64,000 nt of DNA, taken from positions 158,817 through 222,816 of the forward strand of contig NZ_FUWJ01000010.1 in the NCBI RefSeq assembly GCF_900167455.1, given 5' to 3'. The translations under genes were made by a program, and so were the position numbers. Positions 7,679-16,243 of the stretch are shown piece by piece (the first letter of the stretch is position 1; every line of letters begins with the position of its first letter). The stretch is from Enhydrobacter aerosaccus. GTDB lineage: Bacteria > Pseudomonadota > Alphaproteobacteria > Reyranellales > Reyranellaceae. The notes under the pieces are model-generated. The model had not been told where the DNA came from, made no database searches, and saw only the letters and a list, made by a program, of their open reading frames with translations.

Positions 7679-8902
7679 TTAGCGGTTGCCGGCGACGGCG
7701 CGCAGCTGGGGACCGAGTAGCCCCATCTGTCGGCCGATCCCCGTCATGACCTCGATCATGTGCGCGAGCTGTTCCTTGCTGTGCGCCGCCGATACCGAGC
7801 AGCGCAGCAGCGACACGCCGTTGGGCGTGGCCGGCGGCACGGCAACGTTCACATAGACGCCCGCATCCAGCATGGCGCGCCAGAAGCCGATGGCAGTGCT
7901 CCGATCGGGCAGATGCACGCCGACCACCGGGCCATGTTCCGGCCCCAGCTTGAAGCCCCGCGCCGCCAGCCCGTCATAGAGGGTGGCGACATTCTCCCAC
8001 AGCTTGGTGCGCAGCTCGGGCCGCGCCTTGACCACGCGCAGTGCCTGGCGCACCGACGCGACGATCGACGGCGGCAGCGAGGCGGTGAACATGTAGGACC
8101 GCACGGTCACACGCAGGATGTCGAAGTCGGGATCGTTGGAGACGCAGTAGCCGCCGATTGCGCCCAGCGTCTTGGAGAAAGTCCCGACGATGAAATGGCA
8201 GTCGTCCAGCACGCCCGTGGACTCGCACAGGCCGCGGCCATGTTCGCCCAGCGCGCCCAGCGAATGGGCCTCGTCGACCAGCACATAGGCGCCGTACTTC
8301 TTGCTGACGTCGATGAATTCCTTGAGCGGCGCGCTGTCGCCCAGCATCGAGTAGATGCCTTCGAGCACCACCAGCCGGTTACCCGGCCGGTCGCCCAGCC
8401 GGCGCAGGCGGGCTTCGAGGCTCGACGGATCGTTGTGCTTGAAGCGCACCACCTCGGCCTGCGTCATCTTGCAGGCGTCGTAGATGGAGGCATGGCTGTC
8501 GGCATCGATCAGCAGGAAATCGCCCTGGGCCACCAGGGTCGAGATCACGCCGAGATTGGCCTGATAGCCGGTCGTGAAGACCATGCAGTGCTTCTTGCCG
8601 TAGAACTCGGCGATCTCCTGCTCGAGTGCCACATGCTCGCTGTAGCTGCCATTGGCGATGCGCGAGCCCGTAGTCCCGGTGCCCTCGGCGCGGATCGCCT
8701 CGATCGCGGCCTCCATGCAGGACGGGTCGAAGGTCAGGCCGAAGTAGTTGTTCGTCCCGACCAGCAGCGTCTTGCGGCCGTTGATGACCGCTTCGGTCGC
8801 GGAAAGAACCCGCTCCATGCGAATCTGGAACGGGTCAGCGCCGGTCGTGCGGACGTCGCGGTAGGCGTCCAGCAGACCCGCATGGCGGTCAAACAGCCCC
8901 AT
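7679..8902 (-). CDS. spt: Serine palmitoyltransferase (AONS family)
   Basis: A 407-residue alpha-oxoamine synthase that condenses an acyl thioester with serine to give 3-ketosphinganine, the first step of sphingolipid synthesis. The PLP lysine is K244 in GTFSKTLGAIGG. The cofactor-stacking histidine is in DADSHASIYD (H138), and VDEAHSLG (from about 209) binds the pyridine ring. GTGTTGSRIANGSYSEH is the conserved glycine-rich segment. KBL and BioF share the fold, but the adjacent dedicated ACP, epimerase-like reductase and acyl-ACP synthetase are the same set and order as the Caulobacter ceramide genes, which makes Spt the best call. The 18-bp gap to the ACP gene indicates one operon. Confidence 0.85.
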   Translation of the reverse strand: MGLFDRHAGLLDAYRDVRTTGADPFQIRMERVLSATEAVINGRKTLLVGTNNYFGLTFDPSCMEAAIEAIRAEGTGTTGSRIANGSYSEHVALEQEIAEFYGKKHCMVFTTGYQANLGVISTLVAQGDFLLIDADSHASIYDACKMTQAEVVRFKHNDPSSLEARLRRLGDRPGNRLVVLEGIYSMLGDSAPLKEFIDVSKKYGAYVLVDEAHSLGALGEHGRGLCESTGVLDDCHFIVGTFSKTLGAIGGYCVSNDPDFDILRVTVRSYMFTASLPPSIVASVRQALRVVKARPELRTKLWENVATLYDGLAARGFKLGPEHGPVVGVHLPDRSTAIGFWRAMLDAGVYVNVAVPPATPNGVSLLRCSVSAAHSKEQLAHMIEVMTGIGRQMGLLGPQLRAVAGNR

Positions 8903-8920
8903 GGGATTAACAGTGTGGGA

Positions 8921-9268
8921 TTAGCGCCGCGCGCTCAGCGACAGAATCGTGTCGGCGAGCTCATCGACCGTGTGAATTTCCGCCACGACGTTCATCGGGA
9001 TCGACACGTCGAACTGGTCCTCGAGATCCATGACCATGTCCATGACCGCGAGGGAGTCGATCGAGAGATCCTTGGAAATGACCGTCGCGCCCGTGATCGC
9101 CGCGCCATCGTCGGTCTGGAACGGCTCGAGCTGGCGGCAGATCTCGGCCATGACTTCGCCACGCGACGGGGGGCGTCGAGCAACGAGGGTATCGGCGAAG
9201 TCGTCGTTCTCGACGATCATGTTCTGGGCAGTGCGCAAGGGGAGGCTCCCGGTCTGGACATCAGACAT
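8921..9268 (-). CDS. acpR: Acyl carrier protein dedicated to sphingolipid synthesis
   Basis: A 115-residue acyl carrier protein with an N-terminal extension of about 35 residues, longer than AcpP (about 78 residues). The phosphopantetheine serine is S72 in LSIDSLAVMDMVMDLED, and the domain ends with the usual helix (VDELADTILSLS). In Caulobacter a special ACP sits between spt and cerR and carries the fatty acyl chain supplied by an acyl-ACP synthetase to serine palmitoyltransferase. Here it sits in the same place. The start ATG at 9268 is followed by SDVQTGSLPL; the extension has no recognisable motif. Confidence 0.85.
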   Translation of the reverse strand: MSDVQTGSLPLRTAQNMIVENDDFADTLVARRPPSRGEVMAEICRQLEPFQTDDGAAITGATVISKDLSIDSLAVMDMVMDLEDQFDVSIPMNVVAEIHTVDELADTILSLSARR

Positions 9269-9334
9269 GGTGACTTGTGCAGAAATCGCGATTCTTTGTG
9301 AAATAACAAATTGTTACGGTGTGTTTCACAGCCT

Positions 9335-10261
9335 TTAGAGCCATTTGTGGGCCCGGTACCACAAGATCGTGTCCCGGAAACCGGCCCCCAGATCATAACG
9401 AGGAGAGAAGCGGACGGCTGCCGCGAAGCGATGGTCGTGGGCCGTCCAATCCGGATGGAACAGCTCATTGACCTTGTTGGGCGTCAGGATTTGGACGGGG
9501 CCACCCAGGGCTTGGCCGATACCGTGAGCGCGGGCAATAACCTCAATCAGCATACGGGGAATCCGGAACAACCGTTCTCTCCGCCCGAGGGCCAATCCGG
9601 CTGCACGGGCCATGTCGGCATAGCTGTACCCGCCGTCCCGGCCATCATCGACTTCATATACGGCAGCCGGTAGCGGCTGCTCGAGGGCCATCGCCAGGGC
9701 CTCGGCCAGGTCGGCGACATGGATCAGGGCCAGGCGGGCCCCCGGAATGGCCGGCTGAGGCGCAATTCCCCGCGCCACGCTGCGGAAATAGGTCAGGGTT
9801 TCGCGATCGCCGGGTCCGTAGACCGCGGGCGCCCGCAGGGCGATCCACCGTCCCGCCCGTTCGGCCAGGACCTGTTCCGCCGCCCGCTTGCTGGCCGCGT
9901 AAGGCGACAGTTGCGGCTCACGGGCCGCCAAGGACGACAGCAGGACCAGCGGCACGTCCGGCGCGAGGGCCGAGAGCCGCGCCGTGCCGTCGCGGTTGAC
10001 GGTGAAGAAGTCCTGCTCGCGGCGGGCCTTGATCAGGCCGGCGGCGTGAACCACGCCATCGACCCCGGCAACGAGCTGCCTTAGAGCCGCCTCGTCCGCC
10101 AAGTCGCCCCACACGATCTCGGCATCGACGGCGGCCAGCGACGGCAAGGGCGACCAGCGCCGGACCAGCAGGCGCAGGGTCCAGCCGCGCCGCGCCAGGG
10201 CGGCCACGAGATGCGGCCCGACGAAGCCCGTGGCGCCGGTGACCGCGATCCGCTTCGCCAC
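9335..10261 (-). CDS. cerR: NAD(P)-dependent epimerase/reductase, CerR-like
   Basis: A 308-residue extended short-chain dehydrogenase. It begins VAKRIAVTGATGFVGPHLV with the GxxGxxG nucleotide-binding turn, and has the catalytic YxxxK in LSPYAASKRAAEQVL and a preceding serine pair in LLSSLAA. The GTG at 10261 is taken as start because it directly precedes the beta-strand of the Rossmann fold and lies 11 bp after the stop of the upstream synthetase; the frame stays open further upstream, but that part looks non-coding. In Caulobacter CerR reduces the 3-keto group of the acylated sphinganine (oxidised ceramide). The same gene neighbourhood supports that role here. Confidence 0.8.
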   Translation of the reverse strand: MAKRIAVTGATGFVGPHLVAALARRGWTLRLLVRRWSPLPSLAAVDAEIVWGDLADEAALRQLVAGVDGVVHAAGLIKARREQDFFTVNRDGTARLSALAPDVPLVLLSSLAAREPQLSPYAASKRAAEQVLAERAGRWIALRAPAVYGPGDRETLTYFRSVARGIAPQPAIPGARLALIHVADLAEALAMALEQPLPAAVYEVDDGRDGGYSYADMARAAGLALGRRERLFRIPRMLIEVIARAHGIGQALGGPVQILTPNKVNELFHPDWTAHDHRFAAAVRFSPRYDLGAGFRDTILWYRAHKWL

Positions 10262-10272
10262 GGCCGCGCGCC

Positions 10273-12030
10273 TCAGGCTGCCGCGGGCTTGGTCGATGAC
10301 GGCGGCGGCGCGTACAGGCCCGCGAGGTAGTTGGCCCTGGCGCGTGCACGGGAGAGCTTGCCGGAGGACGTCATGGGCAGGCCGAGCGCCGGCGGCACCA
10401 GCACGACCTCGCAATCGACCACGACCGCCTCTCGCACGGCGCCGGCGACATCGCGGGCCAGTTCGGCCCGGGCTTCATCGCCCGAGACGCGGGCCACCAC
10501 GGCGACGACCACGCGCTCGCCTTCGCCGCTATCGACCGAGAAGGCGGCCGAATCGCCGGTCTTCACCAGGCGCCGCCCCTCGATCGCCCACTCGATGTCC
10601 TGCGGCCAGACGTTGCGGCCATGGACGATGATCAGATCCTTGGCGCGGCCGGTCACCACGATCTCGCCGTCGAGCAGATAGCCGAGGTCGCCGGTATCGA
10701 GCCAGCCATCCTTCGACAGGACCGCATGCGAGGCCTCCGGCTCGTTGAAGTAGCCGGGCATGATGCTGGGCCCCTTCACGAAGATGCGGCCGACCTGCCG
10801 ATCGCCCAGCACCGTGCCGCTCTCGTCGCGGACCTCGAGCTGATGACCGGGTAGCACGCGGCCGCAGACCACGAAGCGCCGCGCTGTCTGCGCGTCGGCC
10901 GAATCGGCGGCAGGCACGGCGCGTTGCTCGTTGCCGAGCGCGGCGCGATCGACCGTGTCGGTGCGGAAGCCGGTGCCGTGCGGACAGAAGGTGATGGCGA
11001 GGCAGACCTCGGCCATGCCGTAGCTCGGGATGAAGGCCGAGCGATTGAATCCCTTGGGTTCGAAGGCGGCGGCGAAACGCTCGAGCACTTCGGCGCGCAC
11101 CATGTCACCGCCGATGCCGGCCACGCGCCAGGTCGACAGGTCGAGGTCGTCCGGCACCTGCATGGCGCCGCGGCGGGTGGCGAGGTCGTAGCCGAAGCTC
11201 GGGCTGTAGGCGATGGAGGCGCGGTTGCGCGAGATGAGGTTCAGCCACTGCATGGGGCGGCGGGCGAAGTCGCGCGGTGTCAGATAGTCGATCGAAAGCT
11301 GGCTCGACAGCGGCGCCATCAGGAAGCCGATCAGGCCCATGTCGTGATAAAGCGGCAGCCAGCTCACGGCGCGGTCGCCGATCACGACATCGAGCCCGGC
11401 CGGTCCGGTGATGCCAGCCAGATTCGCCATCAAGGCGCTCTGCTGAATGCGCACACCGTGCGGATGACGCGTGCTGCCGGAAGAGAACTGGATGTAGCAA
11501 TCGTCGTCCGGACCGAGCGGCCGCAGATCGACCGGCTTCTCGGGCAGCGAATCGATCGCGCCGACGCCACCATGGAGACGCAGGTCCGGGAACTCGGCCG
11601 CCGCCTCGGCCAGGAAGCCGGCCAGGTCGTCGATGCCGACTGCCGCGACCGCGCCCGAGGCCGCGAACTGCCGCCGCAGCTGCTCGAGATAGGCTTCCTT
11701 GCCGCCGATGCCGACCGGGATCGATACCGGAACCGGCAGCATCCCTGCATATTGAGCGCCGAAGAAGGTGTCGAAGAAACCGGGCCAAGTGTCGGCAGTG
11801 ATCAGGAGTCGGTCGCCGCGCGCGAATCCCGCCCCGATCAGCTTGCGGGCCACGACATGGGCCCGGTCGCGGATCTCGCACCAGGTCAGGGCCGCCAGCC
11901 GCTCGCCGCGCGCCGTATAAAAGGTGACGCCGGTTTCTCCCCGGGCGGCATAATCCAGCATCTCGGGCACCGACCGGAAGGTGGCGCGGCTGAAGGCGAG
12001 CTGGCTGTTGCGAGTAGGAAGAAGGGTCAT
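10273..12030 (-). CDS. aasR: Fatty acyl-AMP ligase / acyl-ACP synthetase of the sphingolipid cluster
   Basis: A 585-residue AMP-binding enzyme of the fatty-acyl-AMP-ligase type. The phosphate-binding P-loop is FSSGSTRHPHGVRIQ, followed by SWLPLYHDMGLIGFLMAPL, IPSYGMAEVCLAI, the ATP-binding DGWLDTGDLGYL, and TGRAKDLIIVHGRNVWPQDIE. The C-terminal lysine motif is MTSSGKLSRAR. Such enzymes activate fatty acids as acyl-AMP and load them on an ACP. With an ACP gene two genes downstream, the likely partner is AcpR, as in the Caulobacter ceramide cluster. It is the first gene of the minus-strand block and diverges from argD across a 190-bp promoter region. Confidence 0.82.
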   Translation of the reverse strand: MTLLPTRNSQLAFSRATFRSVPEMLDYAARGETGVTFYTARGERLAALTWCEIRDRAHVVARKLIGAGFARGDRLLITADTWPGFFDTFFGAQYAGMLPVPVSIPVGIGGKEAYLEQLRRQFAASGAVAAVGIDDLAGFLAEAAAEFPDLRLHGGVGAIDSLPEKPVDLRPLGPDDDCYIQFSSGSTRHPHGVRIQQSALMANLAGITGPAGLDVVIGDRAVSWLPLYHDMGLIGFLMAPLSSQLSIDYLTPRDFARRPMQWLNLISRNRASIAYSPSFGYDLATRRGAMQVPDDLDLSTWRVAGIGGDMVRAEVLERFAAAFEPKGFNRSAFIPSYGMAEVCLAITFCPHGTGFRTDTVDRAALGNEQRAVPAADSADAQTARRFVVCGRVLPGHQLEVRDESGTVLGDRQVGRIFVKGPSIMPGYFNEPEASHAVLSKDGWLDTGDLGYLLDGEIVVTGRAKDLIIVHGRNVWPQDIEWAIEGRRLVKTGDSAAFSVDSGEGERVVVAVVARVSGDEARAELARDVAGAVREAVVVDCEVVLVPPALGLPMTSSGKLSRARARANYLAGLYAPPPSSTKPAAA

Positions 12031-12106
12031 GCCATGATCTTGGGGGAGGCGGTCTCCTAGCAGACGGGTCCCAGCCCCTCAAGGCGCGCGACTTCCGCCG
12101 CCCAAG

Positions 12107-12135
12107 TTGACACCTCCCGGGCGCGGTCCGATAGT
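12107..12135 (+). promoter_or_regulatory. Candidate sigma70 promoter of argD-argF-hslO
   Basis: TTGACA at 12107-12112, a 17-bp spacer and GATAGT at 12130-12135 give a good -35/-10 pair about 85 bp ahead of the argD start. Confidence 0.5.
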
Positions 12136-12220
12136 GCCGAGCCCTCGTCATCAACCGGCATTTCCCATTCGGGACTTGCCGGCGTGGCGAGGCTTTTTTG
12201 CTTTCAAGGAGGATTACGCT

Positions 12221-13414
12221 GTGATTACGGCTGTGATGCCGACGTACGGTCGCAAGGACGTCGTGTTCGAACGCGGAGAGGGCAACTATCTCTACGCGAC
12301 GGATGGCCGACGTTATGTCGACTTTACCTCCGGCATCGCCGTGAACGCGCTGGGCCACTGCCATCCCTACCTGGTCAAGGCCCTGACCGAGCAGGGATCG
12401 AAGCTCTGGCACACCTCCAACATCTATCGCATCGGCAATGGCGAGAAGCTGGCCAAGCGGCTGGTGGACCTCACCTTCGCCGACACGATGTTCTTCTGCA
12501 ATTCCGGCGCCGAGGCGATCGAAGGCGGCATCAAGCTGATCCGCAAGTACCAGTACGTGAACGGCAAGCCGGGCCGGTACAAGATCATCTGCTTCCAGGC
12601 TGCCTTCCATGGCCGCCTGCTGAACGCGCTCGCCGCCACCGGTAACGAGAAGTACCTGGAGGGCTTCGGCCCGCCCGCGCCGGGCTATCGCCATGCGCCG
12701 CTGAACAACGCCAACGTCGTGCGCGACATGATCGACGATGAGACCGCCGGCATCCTGGTCGAGCCGATCCAGGGCGAGGGCGGCATCCGCGAGACGACGC
12801 CGGAGTTCCTCAAGGCGCTGCGCGCGATGTGCGACGAGTACGGCCTGCTGCTGTTCTACGACGAGATCCACACGGGTTTCGGCCGCACCGGCAAGCTGTT
12901 CGCCTACGAATGGTCGGGCGTCGCGCCCGACGTGATGGCGGTCGCCAAGGGCATGGGCGGCGGCTTCCCCATCGGCGCCTTCATGGCGACCGAGAAGGCA
13001 GCCGTCGGCATGGTGCCGGGCACGCACGGCTCGACCTATGGCGGCAATCCGCTTGCCACTGGCGTGGCCAACGCGGTGCTCGACGTGCTGACGCAGCCGG
13101 GCTTCATCGACGGCGTGCACGAGCGCGGCAAGTACCTCAAGGCCCAGCTCGAGGGCCTGGTGAAGAAGCATCCGGCGGTATTCGCCGAGGCGCGCGGCAC
13201 CGGCTTCCTCCAGGGGCTGCGCTGCGTCGTCCCGGCCGGCGAGATGGTCGACCGCCTGCTGTCGCTCGGCCTGCTGGTGCCGATCGCGGGCGAGAACGTG
13301 ATCCGCATCTTCCCGGCGCTGATCGCCGACAAGGCGGCGCTCGACGAGGGCCTCGCCCTGCTGGAGAAGGCCGCCCTGTCGTTCGAGGCCGATGCCGCCA
13401 AGGCCGCCGAGTAG
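12221..13414 (+). CDS. argD: Acetylornithine aminotransferase
   Basis: A 397-residue class III PLP aminotransferase that makes N-acetylornithine from N-acetylglutamate semialdehyde in arginine synthesis. The start is the GTG at 12221: a full AAGGAGG ribosome site lies 8 bp upstream, and the protein then begins VITAVMPTYGRKDVVFERGEG as in ArgD. Motifs include NSGAEAIEGGIKLIRKY, FHGRLLNALAATG, IQGEGGIRE, FYDEIHTGFGRTG and the PLP lysine in VAKGMGGGFP. The frame stays open upstream to 12107, but that part is not ArgD-like. The argF gene follows after 6 bp. Succinyldiaminopimelate may be a second substrate, as in other ArgD/DapC enzymes. Confidence 0.93.
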   Translation: MITAVMPTYGRKDVVFERGEGNYLYATDGRRYVDFTSGIAVNALGHCHPYLVKALTEQGSKLWHTSNIYRIGNGEKLAKRLVDLTFADTMFFCNSGAEAIEGGIKLIRKYQYVNGKPGRYKIICFQAAFHGRLLNALAATGNEKYLEGFGPPAPGYRHAPLNNANVVRDMIDDETAGILVEPIQGEGGIRETTPEFLKALRAMCDEYGLLLFYDEIHTGFGRTGKLFAYEWSGVAPDVMAVAKGMGGGFPIGAFMATEKAAVGMVPGTHGSTYGGNPLATGVANAVLDVLTQPGFIDGVHERGKYLKAQLEGLVKKHPAVFAEARGTGFLQGLRCVVPAGEMVDRLLSLGLLVPIAGENVIRIFPALIADKAALDEGLALLEKAALSFEADAAKAAE

Positions 13415-13420
13415 CGCACC

Positions 13421-14347
13421 ATGGCGACACCCAAGCATTTCCTCGACCTCGACCAGGTCGATCCCCGGACGCTTCGCCAGATCCTCGATCACGGCAAGGC
13501 GATGAAGAAGGCGCGGGCGAACGGCGGCCACGACAAGCCGCTCGCCGGCAAGACGCTCGCCATGATCTTCGAGAAGCCCTCGACCCGCACGCGCGTGTCG
13601 TTCGAGGTCGGCATGCGCGAGCTGGGCGGCCAGACCATCATGCTGGGCCGCACCGACACCCAGCTCGGCCGCGGCGAGACCATCGCCGACACCGCCCGGG
13701 TGCTGTCGCGCTATGTCGACATCATCATGATGCGCACCACCGTCGAGGAGAAGCTCCTCGAGATGGCCAAGTATGCGACCGTGCCGGTGATCAACGGCCT
13801 CACCGACAAGACGCATCCCTGCCAGCTCATGGCCGACGTCATGACCTACGAGGAGCATCGCGGCACCATTCGGGGCAAGTCGATCGCCTGGTCCGGCGAT
13901 GGCAACAACATGGCGACGTCGTGGATCCACGCCGCGGTGCAGTTCGACTTCGAACTGCGCATCGCCTGCCCGCCGGAGCTCAAGCCGCCGGCGGACGTGG
14001 TGCAGTGGGCCGAGAAATCGCAGGGCCGCATCACCATCGGCCACGACCCCGAGACCATCGTGCGCAATGCCGATTGCGTCGTCACCGACACCTGGGTGTC
14101 GATGGGCGACGAGGATCCGCAAAGCCCGAGCGCGGCACGCCGGCACAACCTGCTGCGCGCCTACCAGGTCGACCAGCGCCTGATGAAACAGGCAAAGCCG
14201 GATGCCATCTTCATGCATTGCCTGCCCGCCCATCGCGGCGAGGAAGTGACCGCCGACGTGATCGACGGCCCGCAGTCCGTCGTGTTCGACGAAGCGGAGA
14301 ACCGCCTGCACGCGCAGAAGAGCATCCTCGCCTGGTGCCTGTCGTGA
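13421..14347 (+). CDS. argF: Ornithine carbamoyltransferase
   Basis: A 308-residue enzyme that converts ornithine and carbamoyl phosphate to citrulline. The carbamoyl-phosphate loop STRTR is present in EKPSTRTRVSFEVGMRELGG. The second carbamoyl-phosphate motif HPCQLMAD and the ornithine-binding/catalytic HCLPAHRGEEV follow, and DTWVSMGDE is the family hinge motif. The length is typical of the catabolic/anabolic trimer type. It is sandwiched between argD (6-bp gap) and hslO (13-bp gap), the common alphaproteobacterial arrangement. Confidence 0.96.
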   Translation: MATPKHFLDLDQVDPRTLRQILDHGKAMKKARANGGHDKPLAGKTLAMIFEKPSTRTRVSFEVGMRELGGQTIMLGRTDTQLGRGETIADTARVLSRYVDIIMMRTTVEEKLLEMAKYATVPVINGLTDKTHPCQLMADVMTYEEHRGTIRGKSIAWSGDGNNMATSWIHAAVQFDFELRIACPPELKPPADVVQWAEKSQGRITIGHDPETIVRNADCVVTDTWVSMGDEDPQSPSAARRHNLLRAYQVDQRLMKQAKPDAIFMHCLPAHRGEEVTADVIDGPQSVVFDEAENRLHAQKSILAWCLS

Positions 14348-14360
14348 GGGTGACCCGATA

Positions 14361-15323
14361 ATGGGGACGTCGGAAGGCGGCCTCTGGACTTCCGACGACC
14401 AAGCCCTGCCGTTCCAGCTCGACGCGCTGGGCGTGCGCGGTCGCCTGGTGCGGCTGGGCCCGACCCTCGATGCGGTCATCGAGCGCCACGGCTATCCGCT
14501 TGCCGTGGCGCGGCCGCTCGCCGAGGCCATGGTGCTGTGCGCAGCGCTCGCCACCTCGCTCAAGTACGACGGCATCTTCACCCTGCAGATCACCGGCGAC
14601 GGCCCGATCCGCCTGCTGGTCACCGACCTCACCACCGACGGCGCGCTGCGCGGCTATGCGCAGTTCGATTCGTGGAAGCTCGCCGTGGCGCTCGGTGCCG
14701 GCAACAGCGAGGCGCCCGACGGTTACGTGCCGAAGCTGTTCGGCAGCGGCCGTCTCGCCTTCACGGTCGATCAGGGCCAGTACACCGAGCGCTACCAGGG
14801 CGTGGTGCCCCTGGAGGGACCGACGCTGGCCGACTGCGCCCACACCTACTTCCGCCAGTCCGAGCAATTGCCGACCGGCATCAAGATCGCGGCCCGCCGC
14901 ACCGTCACCGACGGCACGCCGCACTGGCGCGCCGCGGCGCTGATGGTGCAGCAGATGCCCGAGTTCGACGCCGGCCGCCTCGACATCGACGCCGAGCAGC
15001 GCGAGGACGACTGGCGCAAGGCGGTGATCCTGATGGCCTCGGCGACCGAGGCCGAGATGCTCGACCCCAACCTGCCGGCGAGCCACCTGCTCTACCGCCT
15101 GTTCCACCAGGAGCAGCCGCGCGTGTTCGAGACACGGCCCTTCATCGCGCGCTGCCGCTGCAGCCGCGCCCGCATCGACCGCGTGTTGCGCTCGATCAAG
15201 CGCGAGGAACTCGACGACATGCGCGATGCCACCGGCCGCGTATCGGTGAAGTGCGAGTTCTGCTCCACCGAGTACGCCTACGACGACAACGACCTCGACC
15301 GCATCTACGCCTCGGCGGCGTAA
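14361..15323 (+). CDS. hslO: Redox-regulated chaperone Hsp33
   Basis: A 320-residue Hsp33. The N-terminal domain includes DALGVRGRLVRLGPTLDAVI and GDGPIRLLVTDLTTDGALRGY. The C-terminal redox switch has the CxC...CxxC zinc motif: CRCSR near residue 263 and CEFC near residue 300. Oxidation of these cysteines releases zinc and activates the holdase. It is the last gene of the argD-argF-hslO operon. The GTG-rich junction with argF offers no better start than ATG 14361. Confidence 0.95.
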   Translation: MGTSEGGLWTSDDQALPFQLDALGVRGRLVRLGPTLDAVIERHGYPLAVARPLAEAMVLCAALATSLKYDGIFTLQITGDGPIRLLVTDLTTDGALRGYAQFDSWKLAVALGAGNSEAPDGYVPKLFGSGRLAFTVDQGQYTERYQGVVPLEGPTLADCAHTYFRQSEQLPTGIKIAARRTVTDGTPHWRAAALMVQQMPEFDAGRLDIDAEQREDDWRKAVILMASATEAEMLDPNLPASHLLYRLFHQEQPRVFETRPFIARCRCSRARIDRVLRSIKREELDDMRDATGRVSVKCEFCSTEYAYDDNDLDRIYASAA

Positions 15324-15353
15324 TCCCACCCTCGCCGCGCCGGAAAAAAGCAG

Positions 15354-15453
15354 TTTTCCCGAAATCGCGGCGGCAGCGGCAAAAAACTTTTGCCCTCAAG
15401 GCGTTATGGCGTTTATCGCAATCTCTTTCCCGAACTTTCGGGAATTCCCGAAA
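15354..15453. repeat. Cluster of TTCCCGAA motifs with an 18-bp perfect palindrome
   Basis: Downstream of hslO, the gene-free stretch 15324-15801 contains TTTTCCCGAAATC at 15354-15366, TTTCCCGAAC near 15426, and the perfect palindrome TTTCGGGAATTCCCGAAA at 15436-15453. The palindrome could be an operator or a transcript hairpin. No gene starts immediately next to it. Confidence 0.6.
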
Positions 15454-15557
15454 TCATTCCCGTCCACCCCTCCCCAGTCGACGTTCAAAAAGACAAAAAA
15501 GCGCGCCTCGCGAGGATCGCCATAAAACGCTGATTTGCCTGCACTTTGAGTCATTCC

Positions 15558-15593
15558 TCGCGAGAGTCGCGAGTCTCGCGAGCTTCGCGAGAC
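15558..15593. repeat. Four tandem 9-bp TCGCGA-based repeats
   Basis: The palindromic hexamer TCGCGA begins at 15558, 15567, 15576 and 15585, an exact 9-bp period, each copy followed by G and two variable bases. A fifth copy (inside CTCGCGAG) lies at 15508-15513. The block is in the gene-poor stretch after hslO and has no assigned function. Confidence 0.75.
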
Positions 15594-15801
15594 CCGCACC
15601 GGCCCGGCGCGCAGACACGACGGCGCCGCCACTCCGATGCGAAAGGCACCATAGCAGATTATTGCTAAATACGCAATCACACCTTCTAGATGGCTAACCA
15701 CCGATTCGCGTGTCCCTGAGAATTCACGCAGCGGCACGAATCAAAACCCCCGCCTTGCGACGGGGGGAAAGACCGGCAGGTGACCTTGGGATGCCGAGCC
15801 C

Positions 15802-16119
15802 TCACGAAGGGTCGTTTTGCTTGCGGAAAGCGACCGCAATCCGCAGCCGCGATAGCGGGGCATGGGGAACGATGAAGAGTTCGCCGAATAAGGCCTCTGG
15901 AGCGCTCAGCCTCGCGGACTTCCATCTTGTCCGAGGACACATTCCCCAAACGGAGATGATCCTCCCTGCGTCATCGACTTCCAAGTTGAGATCATCCAGC
16001 AAGACAGAGGTGAAGCTCCTGCTGCGAGAAGGCTCAACATCAAAAGAGTGCTCATCGGGACGATAAACCAAGATGCTGTTTGGTGCCCGCGACGTGGCGC
16101 GGTTTATTCGGAAGTGCAT
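15802..16119 (-). CDS. Hypothetical protein or gene remnant
   Basis: A 105-residue frame whose middle part (SILVYRPDEHSFDVEP, LLDDLNLEVDDAGRIISVWG, APEALFGELFIVPHAPLSRL) has the composition of a real protein and is more convincing than the opposite-strand frames. No recognised motif was found. There is no clear ribosome site before the ATG at 16119, and the first residues look unlike the rest, so the true start may be elsewhere or the gene may be decayed. It is isolated in a gene-poor stretch. Confidence 0.4.
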   Translation of the reverse strand: MHFRINRATSRAPNSILVYRPDEHSFDVEPSRSRSFTSVLLDDLNLEVDDAGRIISVWGMCPRTRWKSARLSAPEALFGELFIVPHAPLSRLRIAVAFRKQNDPS

Positions 16120-16243
16120 CTACGGCAAGCCCGCCGAAGTGCCGTACCTATACCCACGCCTCACTCCCGCACGACCACAAACCCATCGAACAACATTGAC
16201 TGCATGTGGAGGTGATAGAAGCGGCGCCCAGGCCGACCACTAA

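Noticed and set aside
12107..12220. An earlier in-frame start for argD
   Set aside because: The perfect AAGGAGG before GTG 12221 and family N-terminus fix the start there; the upstream region contains the promoter.
11105..14479. A 1124-codon open frame on the minus strand
   Set aside because: It runs antisense to argD, argF and the start of hslO and through part of the acyl-ACP synthetase in another frame; composition is Arg/Ala/His-rich noise typical of GC-rich shadows.
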